Shown here in pieces: positions 25,785-34,852 of a stretch of 64,000 nt of DNA. The stretch spans positions 3,534,001 through 3,598,000 of the forward strand of contig NZ_JACCFK010000001.1 in assembly GCF_013410405.1 (NCBI RefSeq). The letters are read 5' to 3'. Below the pieces are notes generated by a model. The model had not been told where the DNA came from, made no database searches, and saw only the letters and a program-made list of their open reading frames with translations. The stretch is from Amycolatopsis endophytica (lineage in GTDB: Bacteria > Actinomycetota > Actinomycetes > Mycobacteriales > Pseudonocardiaceae). How positions within the stretch are numbered: the stretch's first letter is position 1; every line of letters starts with the position of its first letter. A program made the translations under genes and the position numbers.

Positions 25785-27518
25785 TCAGGGCCGGGGGATG
25801 TTGCGGAGGTTGCTGCGGGCCAGCTCCACCATCTTGCCGACGCCGCCGTTCAGCACCGTCTTGCTCGCGGCCAGCGCGAAGCCCCGGAGCATCTCGCTGG
25901 TGATCTTGGGTGGGATGGACATCGCGTTCGGGTCGGTGGTCAACTCGACCAGCGCCGGGCCCGGTTGCTCGAACGCCTTGGTCAGGGCGGCGCGGATCTC
26001 GGCCGGATGGTCGACCCGGGTCGCGGGGATCCCGCACGCCGCGGCGATCGCGCTGAAATCGACCGGCGTGTGGTCCGTGCCGTAGGAGGGCAGGCCGTCC
26101 ACCAGCATCTCCAGCTTCACCATGCCCAGCGAGGCGTTGTTGAACAACACGACCTTCACCGGCACGTCGTAGAGCGACAACGTCAGCAGATCACCCATCA
26201 GCATGGCCAGTCCGCCGTCGCCGGAGAGGGCGACCACCTGGCGGCCAGGGGAGGACAGGGCGGCGCCGATCGCGTGCGGCAGCGCGTTGGCCATGCTGCC
26301 GTGGCGGAATGAGCCGATCACGCGCCGCCGTCCGTTCGGGGTCAGGTACCGGGCGGCCCACACGTTGCCCATCCCGGTGTCCACAGTGAACACCGCGTCG
26401 TCCGAGGCGACCTCGTCGAGCACCGCCGCGGCGTACTCCGGATGGATCGGGGTGTGCCGCTCGATGTCACGCGTGTAGGCGTCGACCACCTTTTCCAGGC
26501 TCCGCGCGTGCTCGCGCAACATGCGGTCCACAAAGGACCTGTCGGTGCGCTGCCGCAGCCGGGGGAGCACCGCGGCCAGTGTCTCCTTCACCGAGCCGTG
26601 CACGGCCAGGTCGAGCGGCGTCCGGCGACCCAGGTGCGCCGGGTTCGTGTCGATCTGGACCGTGTGTGCCTGTGGCAGGAAACCGTCGTAGGGGAAATCG
26701 GTGCCCAGCAGCACCACCAGGTCCGCCTCGTGCATCGCGTCGTAGCACGCCCCGTACCCGAGCAACCCGCTCATCCCGACGTCGTAGGGGTTGTCGAACT
26801 GGATCCACTCCTTGCCGCCCAGCGAATGGCCCACCGGCGCGTGCAGCCGCGCGGCCAGCGCCATCACCTCGTCGTGGGCGTCCCGGCACCCCGCCCCGGC
26901 GAACAACATCACCTTCTCGCCGCTGTCGAGCACGTCGGCCAGCTCGGCGATCCGCGCCTCCCGCGGCACCACCGGAGACGGCTCGACCAGGTGCACGGTC
27001 TCCACCCCGGACCCGGTGGCACGCCGCTCCGACACGTCACCCGGGATGCTCAGCACCGACACGCCGCCCCGCCCGACCGCGGTCTGCATCGCGATCCGCA
27101 GCAGCCTCGGCATCTGGTCGGCCTGCGACACCAGTTCGCTGAAATGGCTGCACTCGGCGAACAGCTGCTCCGGGTGCGTCTCCTGGAAGAACCCGGTGCC
27201 GATCTGGGCCGACGGGATGTGCGAGGCGATCGCGAGTACCGGCGCGCCGCTGCGGTGCGCGTCGTACAGCCCGTTGATCAGGTGCAGGTTGCCCGGCCCG
27301 CAACTGCCCGCGCACACCGCGAGCCGCCCGGTGATCTGTGCCTCCGCGGCCGCGGCGAACGCCGCCGTCTCCTCGTGGCGCACGTGCACCCACTCGATGC
27401 CCGGTGTGCGCCGCACCGCGTCCACGACCGGGTTCAGGCTGTCGCCGACGATCCCGTAGATGCGCCGCACGCCGCAGTCCCGCAGGATCCGCACCATCTG
27501 CTCGGCCACCGTCGCCAT
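25785..27518 (-). CDS. poxB: Pyruvate oxidase / pyruvate:quinone dehydrogenase (TPP enzyme)
   Basis: A 577-residue TPP-dependent enzyme. The N-terminal TPP-pyrimidine domain has VRHEETAAFAAAAEAQITG and GPGNLHLINGLYDAHRS. The middle domain contains the FAD-type VMLFAGAGCRDAH segment. The C-terminal domain has the TPP motif GDGGLAMLMGDLLTLSLYDVPVKVVLFNNASLGM. It should decarboxylate pyruvate to acetate plus CO2, passing electrons to the quinone pool at the membrane, although the lipid-binding tail of E. coli PoxB is not obvious. Start ATG 27518 follows GGGGTGGGG. The upstream GntR gene is on the same strand. Confidence 0.88.
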   Translation of the reverse strand: MATVAEQMVRILRDCGVRRIYGIVGDSLNPVVDAVRRTPGIEWVHVRHEETAAFAAAAEAQITGRLAVCAGSCGPGNLHLINGLYDAHRSGAPVLAIASHIPSAQIGTGFFQETHPEQLFAECSHFSELVSQADQMPRLLRIAMQTAVGRGGVSVLSIPGDVSERRATGSGVETVHLVEPSPVVPREARIAELADVLDSGEKVMLFAGAGCRDAHDEVMALAARLHAPVGHSLGGKEWIQFDNPYDVGMSGLLGYGACYDAMHEADLVVLLGTDFPYDGFLPQAHTVQIDTNPAHLGRRTPLDLAVHGSVKETLAAVLPRLRQRTDRSFVDRMLREHARSLEKVVDAYTRDIERHTPIHPEYAAAVLDEVASDDAVFTVDTGMGNVWAARYLTPNGRRRVIGSFRHGSMANALPHAIGAALSSPGRQVVALSGDGGLAMLMGDLLTLSLYDVPVKVVLFNNASLGMVKLEMLVDGLPSYGTDHTPVDFSAIAAACGIPATRVDHPAEIRAALTKAFEQPGPALVELTTDPNAMSIPPKITSEMLRGFALAASKTVLNGGVGKMVELARSNLRNIPRP

Positions 27519-27651
27519 GTCCCCACCCCTTCTCCGTCTCGGTCCCAGCGTCCTCTCGGATCGGCCCGCACGTCCACCCGACTTCACTCGTTACGGGCAG
27601 AAATCGCGTTTCTCACAAATGGTGGAACTCGGCCACTCGTGTGATTCCGGC

Positions 27652-28326
27652 TCAGCCATCCGGTTCCAGGCGGCCGCGAACCTCGTCGAAGTGGCGGCGC
27701 ACGGCGTCGGCGATCACCGCGGGATCGCCCGCGGCGAGTGCGTCCACGATCAGCTGGTGCTTGGCCACCAGCGCGTCCGCCGGAGTCCGCGGAGCGCCGA
27801 TCAGGACCTCGGTCTGCCGGTACACGGCCCAGAACAGGCGGATCAGCTCGGCGGCCAGCTCGTTGCCCGCGGCGGTGCACAGCAGCTCGTGGAACTCGCC
27901 GTCGGCCGCGGCGGAGACGGCCGGATCGGCCATCCGGCGTACGCAGTCGGCGAGACGGTCCAGGAGCGCGTCGTCCCGCTGCCGCGCGAGCTTGCACGTC
28001 AGCTCGGTTTCCAGGATCTGGCGGACCTCCAGCAGGTCACGCAGCCCGCGCAGGTCCTCGCGCGAGCGGGCGCGCGTGCGGAACAGCAGCGACGGGCTGA
28101 GCGCGGTCATGCTCGCCGCGCCGACGAACGTGCCGTAGCCGTGGCGGATCTCCACGATGCCCAGCGCCTGCAGGGTGCGCAGCGCCTCGCGCAGCGAGTT
28201 GCGGGCCACGTCGAACTCCTCCACCAGCCGCGGCTCCGGCGGCAGGGGATCGCCCGGTTCGAGCCCGCGGCGCTCGATCAGCTCGACGATGGAGTCGGCC
28301 AGCTCCTGGCCGCGTGGTGTTCGCAC
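27652..28326 (-). CDS. GntR-family (FadR/VanR subfamily) transcriptional regulator
   Basis: A 224-residue regulator. The winged helix reads IVELIERRGLEPGDPLPPEPRLVEEFDVARNSLREALRTLQALGIVEIRHGYGTFV, with the recognition helix NSLREALRTL. The C-terminal FCD domain carries the metal-binding HxxxH-like residues in FHELLCTAAGN and AKHQLIVDAL and RRHFDEV. Start GTG 28326 has GGAGG upstream; GTG 28335 is possible. It lies upstream of poxB (133 bp) and beside a perfect palindrome (28368-28383), suggesting autoregulation. Lactate or pyruvate-like acids are plausible effectors. Confidence 0.88.
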   Translation of the reverse strand: MRTPRGQELADSIVELIERRGLEPGDPLPPEPRLVEEFDVARNSLREALRTLQALGIVEIRHGYGTFVGAASMTALSPSLLFRTRARSREDLRGLRDLLEVRQILETELTCKLARQRDDALLDRLADCVRRMADPAVSAAADGEFHELLCTAAGNELAAELIRLFWAVYRQTEVLIGAPRTPADALVAKHQLIVDALAAGDPAVIADAVRRHFDEVRGRLEPDG

Positions 28327-28367
28327 TCCTGCCACCCTCCGAAGTCCTGAGACCGTCGAGCATACGA

Positions 28368-28383
28368 CGTCCGACGTCGGACG
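28368..28383. promoter_or_regulatory. Perfect 16-bp palindrome upstream of GntR gene
   Basis: The sequence CGTCCGACGTCGGACG is exactly self-complementary and lies 42 bp ahead of the GntR start, between it and the stop of the DUF6226-like gene. FadR-type operators often contain GTCnnAC-like cores, which fits GTCCGAC/GTCGGAC. It is probably the regulator's own operator. Confidence 0.65.
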
Positions 28384-28390
28384 ATGTGGC

Positions 28391-29029
28391 TCAGCGCAGC
28401 CAGGACCTTCCCGCGAACACCTCGGTGTGCCCGGGCAACCGCACCTCCTCACCGGCGGCGAGACGACGGCACGACTCCATCACCGAGCGGTGGTTCCGGC
28501 TGTTCGAGCTGCTGCCGCCGTCCGGGTGCCACTGCGCGTTCCAGCCGTCCCCTCGCAGCACCACGAACGGCCCACCGACCACGGCCGCGATCTTCCCGTC
28601 GATCGCTCCGAGCAGACCGGCCGAGCCGTGGTCGCAGGCGTCGCACACGCAGTCCTGCCGGAACACCACCACATCCGGCCGCACGACGCTGACCTGCAGC
28701 AGCGCGACCGTCCCCTCCTGTGCGGACAACGGCGCGTCCTGCTGGAGAAGCAGCAGGGGCAGCGTTCCCGGCCGGTCCGAGGTGATCCGGACGCCGCGGT
28801 CGAACTCGCCGTAGCGCTCGTCGCGGTCCAGCGGCGCCGGCGCGAGCGGGTCCACCTCGACTCCCGGCAGCCCGCGAAGCTGCTCGGTCCACGCGTGCGC
28901 GCGGGCGTGCACGATGTCGTAGCGCTCGGGAGACGTGACCCGCGAGTACTCCTCGTCCCTGACCTCGCCCATCCCACCGTGCGGATCCGGCCACGACGGC
29001 ATGCCGAGGCGGCCGTCGGCCGCCGCCAC
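28391..29029 (-). CDS. DUF6226-like protein with CxCxxC motif
   Basis: About 212 residues from GTG 29029; ATG 29002 is shorter. The similarity to family starts (LRAGVAAADGRLGMP) continues upstream to a CTG at 29056 that overlaps the LuxR stop. The body has WPDPHGG, RDEEYSRVTSPERYDIVHARAHAW, a strand set, and FRQDCVCDACDHGSAGLL with three closely spaced cysteines. This is typical of a conserved actinobacterial family of unknown function; metal binding by the cysteines is a guess. It is likely in one operon with the LuxR gene. Confidence 0.7.
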   Translation of the reverse strand: MAAADGRLGMPSWPDPHGGMGEVRDEEYSRVTSPERYDIVHARAHAWTEQLRGLPGVEVDPLAPAPLDRDERYGEFDRGVRITSDRPGTLPLLLLQQDAPLSAQEGTVALLQVSVVRPDVVVFRQDCVCDACDHGSAGLLGAIDGKIAAVVGGPFVVLRGDGWNAQWHPDGGSSSNSRNHRSVMESCRRLAAGEEVRLPGHTEVFAGRSWLR

Positions 29030-29052
29030 CCCGGCCCGCAGTTCCGCCGTGG

Positions 29053-31338
29053 TCAGGTCTCGTTCGCGGTGACCCAGGCCGCGATCTGGCTGCGGGAGGT
29101 GAACCCCATCTTGGCGAGGATGTGCTCGACGTGTGTTTCCGCCGTGCGCTGGGAGATCACGAGCTGACCGGCGATCTGCCGGTTGCTCAGCCCCTTCGCC
29201 ACGAGACCGGCGATCTCCGACTCGCGGGCGGTGAGCGGGTGGCGTGCCCCGGTCTCCGGCGCGGGTTGTGCCCGCCGCTCGTCCAGGGCGAACGCCACCG
29301 CCTTCTCGAAGCTCATCGCCGCGCCGCGCGCGTGTTCCTGTTCGAACGCGGCCCGGCCCAGTGCCTCGCGCGCGGGGAGCGCGGCGCGCGTTTCGGAAAC
29401 CTGCTGCAACGCGGGTTCGATACGTCCCGCGCCGGACAGCCGCCACGCGGTCGCGGCGGCGCCAAGCAGCCGTGCGGCGTGGTTGAACCGCCGTTCCGCG
29501 GTCGCGCACCAGGCGAGCGTTTCCAGGCTCAGCGCGATCCCGGAGGGGTCCCCGGCCGGTTCGCGCAGGCGGATCGCGTCGCGTTGCAGGCGTTTCGCGC
29601 GCTGAAGGTCGCCGCGCTGCCACACGGCCAGCCCCAGCACCCACAGCGCGAGCGCGGTGTACCAGGGTGGGTTGCCGTGCGCCGCGCACAGTTCGACCGC
29701 CTGCTCGCCCGCCTTCTCGGCGTCCGGCTGGCCGACCACGAACCGGGCCAGCGCGAGGTAGGGCAGGATCTGCAGGGCGAGCCCGTCGTCACCGAGTCCG
29801 CCGCACGCGTCGTGAGCCTGTTCGAGCAGTTCGCAGGCCCGTTCCGGATCGCCGAGGAAGTAGCGGCTGACACCCTCGCACACCAGCAGCTCGGCGTCGA
29901 TCACCGGATCCCCGAGCGCGGCGGCGATCGTGCGGTACTCCCGCAGCCGCCCCGCGAACCCGCGGCGCACGCCCAGCCAGGTGCTGGTGAGCAGCGAGGC
30001 GTGCAGCGCGCGGGCCCGTTCCGCCGACGGTTTCCCGTTCCGCGCGAGCACCCGGTTCAGCCAGCGGCTGCCCTCCACGAGGTGGCCGCCCGCGATCCAG
30101 AACACCGACAGGTTCCCGGCGATTTCCAGCGCGGGACGCGGATCGGGTTCCTCGAGCCAGGATTCCAGCGCGGCCCGCAGGTTCGGGTGTTCGGCCTGCA
30201 GCCGCGTGATCCAGTCCTGCTGCCGCCCGGTGATCTTCTCCTCGGCGAAGCGCCGGGCGAGATCGCGGTAGTAGTCCCGGTGCCTGCGGGCGGGTTCGTC
30301 CGGTGCCCGGTCGGCGGCGAGCCTGGCCGTGCCGAACTCCGCCAGCGTCTCCAGCATCCGGTAGCGGGCACTGTGGCCGTAGGTTTCCCGGTCCCGCACC
30401 AGAACCGATTTGTCGACCAGACCGGCGAGCAGGCCCAGCACCTCCTCGGCCTCGATGCCGTCGCCGGCGCACACGTACTCCGCGGCGGGCAGGTCGAACC
30501 CGCCGCGGAACGTCGAAAGCCGCTCCCACAACCGCTGTTCGGCGGGCAGGCACAGCTGGTAACTCCAGTCGACCAGCGCCTCCAGGCCCTGCTGGCGAGG
30601 CGGCGCGGTGCGGGATGCCTCGGCGAGCAGCGCGAAGCGGTCGGCGAGGCGGTCGTTCAGGTCGGTCAGCGACAGCGTCCGCAACCACACCGCCGCCAGT
30701 TCGATCGCCAGCGGCAGCCCTTCGATGCGACGGCAGATGGTGCCGATCAGCGATTCGTTGCCCGCGTTGAGCTCGAACCCCGGCGACACCGCGGCGGCCC
30801 GGTCGGCGAACAGCGACATCGCGTCCCAGCCGTTCGACCCCTCGGCGGCCCCCGGCCGCTCGGGCAGGGTGAGCGGTTCCACCGGCAGCAGGTGCTCGCC
30901 CTCGACGGACAGGCGCTGACGGCTGGTGGCCAGCACCCGCAGCCCGCTCGTCGCCGCGAGCAGCTTGCCGAGCAGGGTCGCGCACGCGTCGGTGAGGTGC
31001 TCGCAGTTGTCCAGCACCAGCAGCACCTGCCGGTCGCCGAGGAACTGGGCGAGCCGGTCGGCGGGTTCGACGGCCTCGTCGCGCAGACCGAGCGCGGTGG
31101 CGACGGTCTGCGGCAACAGCACCGGATCGTCCAGCGCGGCCAGCTCGGCGAACCGCACCCCGTCCGGGAAAGCGCGTTTCAGCCCCACCGCCGCCCGCAC
31201 CGCGAGGCGCGTCTTGCCGACCCCGCCGAGCCCGGTGAGCGTCACCAGGCGCGCGGTGGACAACAACCGCCGGATGTCCGAGAGCTCCTGTCGGCGGCCG
31301 ACGAAACTCGTGAGCTCGTTCGGAAGGGTGCCCGCCAC
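29053..31338 (-). CDS. ATPase-containing LuxR-family transcriptional regulator
   Basis: A 761-residue protein. An NB-ARC/AAA-like ATPase occupies about 1-330: Walker A GLGGVGKTRLA, Walker B VLLVLDNCEHL, sensor LATSRQRL, then GLPLAIELAA. A helical TPR-like region follows (about 340-670). The last 65 residues are a LuxR helix-turn-helix: LTARESEIAGLVAKGLSNRQIAGQLVISQRTAETHVEHILAKMGF. Such proteins act as ATP-driven, multimeric activators; the signal is unknown. The GTG start at 31338 lies 122 bp from the divergent ku gene. Its stop abuts the DUF6226-like gene. Confidence 0.9.
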   Translation of the reverse strand: MAGTLPNELTSFVGRRQELSDIRRLLSTARLVTLTGLGGVGKTRLAVRAAVGLKRAFPDGVRFAELAALDDPVLLPQTVATALGLRDEAVEPADRLAQFLGDRQVLLVLDNCEHLTDACATLLGKLLAATSGLRVLATSRQRLSVEGEHLLPVEPLTLPERPGAAEGSNGWDAMSLFADRAAAVSPGFELNAGNESLIGTICRRIEGLPLAIELAAVWLRTLSLTDLNDRLADRFALLAEASRTAPPRQQGLEALVDWSYQLCLPAEQRLWERLSTFRGGFDLPAAEYVCAGDGIEAEEVLGLLAGLVDKSVLVRDRETYGHSARYRMLETLAEFGTARLAADRAPDEPARRHRDYYRDLARRFAEEKITGRQQDWITRLQAEHPNLRAALESWLEEPDPRPALEIAGNLSVFWIAGGHLVEGSRWLNRVLARNGKPSAERARALHASLLTSTWLGVRRGFAGRLREYRTIAAALGDPVIDAELLVCEGVSRYFLGDPERACELLEQAHDACGGLGDDGLALQILPYLALARFVVGQPDAEKAGEQAVELCAAHGNPPWYTALALWVLGLAVWQRGDLQRAKRLQRDAIRLREPAGDPSGIALSLETLAWCATAERRFNHAARLLGAAATAWRLSGAGRIEPALQQVSETRAALPAREALGRAAFEQEHARGAAMSFEKAVAFALDERRAQPAPETGARHPLTARESEIAGLVAKGLSNRQIAGQLVISQRTAETHVEHILAKMGFTSRSQIAAWVTANET

Positions 31339-31460
31339 CGGAACAGCGTAGTTCGCTTCGCCGGTGATCGGGTGCGGCCAGTTGGCCGCCTGGTGGCGGG
31401 CCCTGTTCTCGCGTAACGTCTGACCTGCGGTTATGTCGGCAGGAGCGGAGGGCCCCGGCG

Positions 31461-32318
31461 ATGCGATCGATGTGGAAGGGCTCGGTGTCGTTCGGGCTGG
31501 TCACGATCCCGATCAGCCTCTACGCGGCCACCGAGAACAAGAACGTGTCCCTGCGCCAGGTACACGTCAGCGACGGCGGCCGCATTCAGTACAAGCGGTT
31601 CTGCACGATCGACGGCGAAGAGGTGCCCTACGCCGACATCGCGAAGGGCTACGAGACCGGCGACGGCGAGATGGTCGTGCTGACCGACGAGGACCTCAAG
31701 GACCTGCCGCTGTCCAGCTCCAACGTCATCGACGTGCTGGAGTTCGTGCCGCTGGAGGCCATCGACCCGCTGCACTTCGACCGCCACTACTACCTGGAGC
31801 CGCAGAAGGCCGCGGTCAAGCCCTACGTCCTGCTGCGCGACGCGCTGCACAAGTCCGGCAACGTGGCCATCGCCAAGGTCGCCCTGCGCCAGCGGGAGAC
31901 GCTCGCCCTGCTGCGCGTGCACGCCGACGTCATGGTGATGACCACGATGCTGTGGCCGGACGAGGTGCGCACCCCCGACTTCGGCTTCCTCGGCGACGAG
32001 CTGCCGCAGGTCCGGCCGCAGGAGCTGAGCATGGCCGGGTCCCTCATCGATTCGCTGACCGAGCCGGTGTTCGACCCGGGCAAGTACACCGACTCCTACC
32101 GCGAGGCGCTGGAGTCCGTCATCGACGCCAAGATCGCGGGCAGGAAGACCACGAAACCGAAGGGCCGCTCGCCCCAGAGCGACGTCGTCGATCTGATGGC
32201 GGCGCTGGAAGCGAGCGTCAGCGAGGCGAAGAAGGCCCGCAAACCCGCCAAGGGCGCGGCGGCCAGGAAACCGGCCGGGACCTCGGCGCGGAGCCGCCGC
32301 CCGACCAAGAGCGCCTGA
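31461..32318 (+). CDS. ku: Ku protein for non-homologous end joining
   Basis: A 285-residue bacterial Ku homodimer subunit that threads onto broken DNA ends and recruits ligase. The core MWKGSVSFGLVTIPISLYAATENKNVSLRQVH, YKRFCTIDGEEVPYADIAKGYE, FVPLEAIDPLHFDRHYYLEP and RQRETLALLRVH is diagnostic. After about residue 230 comes a Lys/Ala/Arg-rich disordered tail (KKARKPAKGAAARKPAG), typical of actinobacterial Ku and used for DNA binding. The ligase at 3889-4839 is a likely partner, although it lacks the LigD polymerase and nuclease modules. Confidence 0.95.
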   Translation: MRSMWKGSVSFGLVTIPISLYAATENKNVSLRQVHVSDGGRIQYKRFCTIDGEEVPYADIAKGYETGDGEMVVLTDEDLKDLPLSSSNVIDVLEFVPLEAIDPLHFDRHYYLEPQKAAVKPYVLLRDALHKSGNVAIAKVALRQRETLALLRVHADVMVMTTMLWPDEVRTPDFGFLGDELPQVRPQELSMAGSLIDSLTEPVFDPGKYTDSYREALESVIDAKIAGRKTTKPKGRSPQSDVVDLMAALEASVSEAKKARKPAKGAAARKPAGTSARSRRPTKSA

Positions 32319-32412
32319 GCTCACACCGACACGCCGGGGACCTCCTCCCACGTTCCGGTGAAGCGCGGTGGTACCAAGGTGCCGCAACGCGAATCTTCGG
32401 AAGGTGTCAGAC

Positions 32413-32616
32413 ATGGAGTGCCCCACCTGCGCACTGGATCTCGACCACTGCCACGGCACCCTCGTCCTGCACGTGAACTCGCTGGCCGAGTGCACCGAAC
32501 CGGACTGCGCCGACACCGATCTGGTGCGGCACAGCCTCACGGTCCGGTGCGAGGAGGTCGACGGCGGCTGCGTCTGCACGGCCGACTACGTCGTCGAGTA
32601 CGCGCAGGCGTCCTGA
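32413..32616 (+). CDS. Small cysteine-rich hypothetical protein
   Basis: A 67-residue protein from ATG 32413. It begins MECPTCALDLDHCHGTLVLH and contains eight cysteines, including a CPTC pair, CTEPDC and CVC near the end. A zinc-binding fold is likely. The interleaved H/D-rich first segment resembles short actinomycete proteins of unknown role. It follows ku after 94 bp on the same strand and its stop abuts the convergent dehydrogenase gene with no gap. Confidence 0.65.
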   Translation: MECPTCALDLDHCHGTLVLHVNSLAECTEPDCADTDLVRHSLTVRCEEVDGGCVCTADYVVEYAQAS

Positions 32617-33507
32617 TCAACGCACCACGTTGACCAGCGGTTCGCCACGGATGAAGCGCGCCAGCTGCTCTCCGGCCAGCCGTACCGCCCGCGGGTGGAA
32701 CGAGTTCGATCCGCCCGCCACGTGCGGCGTGATGATCGCCCCCGGCAGGCGCCACAGCGGGTGTCCCGGCGGCAACGGCTCCGGGTCCACCACGTCGAGG
32801 GCGGCCCGCAGGCGGCCGTCCGCGACCTCCTTCGTGAGCGCCGCGGTGTCGATCGCCGTGCCGCGTCCGACGTTCACCACCAGCGCGTCGTTCGGCAGCG
32901 CGGCGAGTTCGCGCGCGCCGATCAGACCGCGCGTAGCCGGGTTGTCCGGCAGGACCAGCACGACGATGCTCGCACCGGGCAGCAGGCCGGGCAGCTCGTC
33001 GATCCCGTGCACGCCTTCCCGTGCGGTGCTCGCCACGCGCACCACGTCGGCTTCCCCGGCCTCCAGGTACCGCTCGACGGCCCGGCCGATCGAGCCGTAA
33101 CCGACCAGCAGGACGCGTTCGTCGGCGAGCGAGCGGGTGTGCACGCGGTCCCAGGATCCGGCGCGCTGCTGCCCGATCCAGCGGGGCAGATCGCGTTGCG
33201 CGGCCAGGATCAGCGCGAGCGCGTGCTCGGCGACGCTGAGATCGTGCAGGCCGCGTCCGCTGGCCAGCGTGACGCCGTCCGGGATCAGCGGCAGCAGACT
33301 GTCCACGCCCGCGGACAGCGACTGCACCGCCTTGAGCGACGGCATCTTCGCGATGAGCCGCGGTGGTTCGGGGCCGCGGTCGTAGGGCAGGACGTAGAAC
33401 TCGACCGCGGAGACGTCCGGCGGGGTGCCGGTGCCGTCGTAGAACGCGGCCTCCACACCGTCCGGGACGGCGATGTCGGACCAGGGCAGCAGTACTCGGG
33501 GTGTCAT
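32617..33507 (-). CDS. D-2-hydroxyacid dehydrogenase family protein
   Basis: A 296-residue NAD(P)-dependent dehydrogenase. It has the substrate-side Arg/Glu/His layout of the family: VQSLSAGVDSLLP, VAEHALALILA, the Rossmann motif VLLVGYGSIGRAVERYL, VVNVGRGTAIDTAAL (Arg), ALDVVDPEPLPPGHPLW (Glu) and ITPHVAGG (catalytic His). It should interconvert a 2-oxo acid and a D-2-hydroxy acid such as glyoxylate or hydroxypyruvate. Its start overlaps the MFS stop by four bases (ATGA), so the two are translationally coupled and probably deal with the same compound. Confidence 0.9.
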   Translation of the reverse strand: MTPRVLLPWSDIAVPDGVEAAFYDGTGTPPDVSAVEFYVLPYDRGPEPPRLIAKMPSLKAVQSLSAGVDSLLPLIPDGVTLASGRGLHDLSVAEHALALILAAQRDLPRWIGQQRAGSWDRVHTRSLADERVLLVGYGSIGRAVERYLEAGEADVVRVASTAREGVHGIDELPGLLPGASIVVLVLPDNPATRGLIGARELAALPNDALVVNVGRGTAIDTAALTKEVADGRLRAALDVVDPEPLPPGHPLWRLPGAIITPHVAGGSNSFHPRAVRLAGEQLARFIRGEPLVNVVR

Positions 33508-34793
33508 GGGGTCTTCTTCTCCGGAGGACGGACGGCGAACAGGACGACCGCCGAGGCGGCCATCGTGCCCGCCAGCATCAGGAACGCCGCGGCGTCGGTG
33601 CCGGTGGCGGTGCGCAACCAGCCCACCAGATAGGTGCCGAGGAAGCCACCGAGCGCGCCGGCCGCGTTGACCAGCGCCACCGCGACGCTCGCGGTGCGGC
33701 GCGGCAGCAGCTCCGGGATCATCGCGAAGAACGGGCCGTACGGCGCGTACATCGCGATGCCGGCGAGCACCAGCAGCGCGAACGACAGCCAGAACGCGTC
33801 GTGCCCGGCCAGGTAGGAGCCGTAGAAGGTGACCGCCCCGGCGAGCAGCCAGGGCCACACGTAGCGAATGCGCCGGTTCGCGCGGTCCGAGCCACGCGAG
33901 TTGAGCAGCATCGCGACCACGGCGAACGCGTAGGGGACCGCGGACAGCAGCCCGGTCGCGCCGATCCCGGCCGACAAGCCCGCCTTCACGATCGAGGGCA
34001 GCCAGAACACGAACCCGTAGACGCCGATGCTCCACAGCAGGTACTGCGCGGACAGGACCAGCACGTCACGGGACCGCAGCGCGTCGAGCAGCGGGTGCCG
34101 CGTACCGGTCGGCGGGGCCAGTCCGGCCTGCTCGGCGGCGATCGCGGTGTCCACGGCGTTGCGTTCGGCCGGTGCGAGCCAGGGTGCGTCGGCGGGCCGG
34201 TCGCGGACCTGCGCACGGAAGTAGAACGCCCAGATCAGCGCGGGAACGCCCTCGATGATGAACATGCCGCGCCAGCTGGTCGCCTCGATCAGGTAGCCGG
34301 ACGCCGCGGACAGCCACATGACGGTGACCGGGTTGCCGAGGATGAGGAAGGCGTTGGCGCGACCGCGCTCGGCTTTGGTGAACCAGCGGGCGAGCAGGAC
34401 CACGAGCGCGGGCAGCACCGCCGCCTCGACCGCGCCGAGCAGGAAGCGGACCACGATCAGCAGCGGAACGGAGCTGAGCAGCCCCTGCAGCGTCGCGAGC
34501 GCGCCCCAGGCGAGCACCGACCAGAAGATCAGGTCGCGCACGCTGCGGCGGTCGGCGTAGAGCACACCCGGCACCTGCAGCAGGAAGTACCCGGCGAAGA
34601 ACGAGGCCGCGATGAGTCCCGATGTCGAACTCGTGATGCCGAGGTCTTCGGACATGCCGCCCGCCGCTGCGATCGAGAAGTTCGAGCGGTCGAGGTAGGC
34701 GAGGCTGTAGGTGACGAAGACGATGGGGATCAGGCGCATCCAGCGCTGTCTGCCCAGGGTCGCCGCCGTCCCGGTCACTGGCGGGCTCTCCAT
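33504..34793 (-). CDS. MFS transporter, anion:cation symporter (ACS) family
   Basis: A 429-residue, 12-helix permease from ATG 34793; an upstream frame to 34865 runs into the promoter and is rejected. The signature SLAYLDRSNFSIAAAGGMSEDLGIT in helix 1 and FAGYFLLQVPGVLYADRRSVR belong to the ACS (phthalate/tartrate/hexuronate) group, as do RFLLGAVEAAVLPALVVLLARWF and the WRGMFIIEGVPALIWA loop. The likely substrates are organic acids. With the hydroxyacid dehydrogenase downstream and an IclR regulator divergent, this is a small catabolic cassette for a sugar acid or hydroxy acid. Confidence 0.88.
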   Translation of the reverse strand: MESPPVTGTAATLGRQRWMRLIPIVFVTYSLAYLDRSNFSIAAAGGMSEDLGITSSTSGLIAASFFAGYFLLQVPGVLYADRRSVRDLIFWSVLAWGALATLQGLLSSVPLLIVVRFLLGAVEAAVLPALVVLLARWFTKAERGRANAFLILGNPVTVMWLSAASGYLIEATSWRGMFIIEGVPALIWAFYFRAQVRDRPADAPWLAPAERNAVDTAIAAEQAGLAPPTGTRHPLLDALRSRDVLVLSAQYLLWSIGVYGFVFWLPSIVKAGLSAGIGATGLLSAVPYAFAVVAMLLNSRGSDRANRRIRYVWPWLLAGAVTFYGSYLAGHDAFWLSFALLVLAGIAMYAPYGPFFAMIPELLPRRTASVAVALVNAAGALGGFLGTYLVGWLRTATGTDAAAFLMLAGTMAASAVVLFAVRPPEKKTP

Positions 34794-34824
34794 CGCGGCC
34801 TCCTTGCCGTTCTTTCCGTCATGT

Positions 34825-34837
34825 GGAAAGATTTTCC
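34825..34837. promoter_or_regulatory. Candidate IclR operator GGAAA-GAT-TTTCC
   Basis: A perfect 5-bp dyad with a 3-bp centre lies in the 59-bp gap between the MFS and IclR genes. A further CTTTCCG half-site is nearby at about 34812-34818. IclR-family boxes are often TGGAAA/TTTCCA-like. It would regulate the MFS-dehydrogenase operon and the regulator itself. Confidence 0.6.
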
Positions 34838-34852
34838 GTATCGTGGTCGAGT

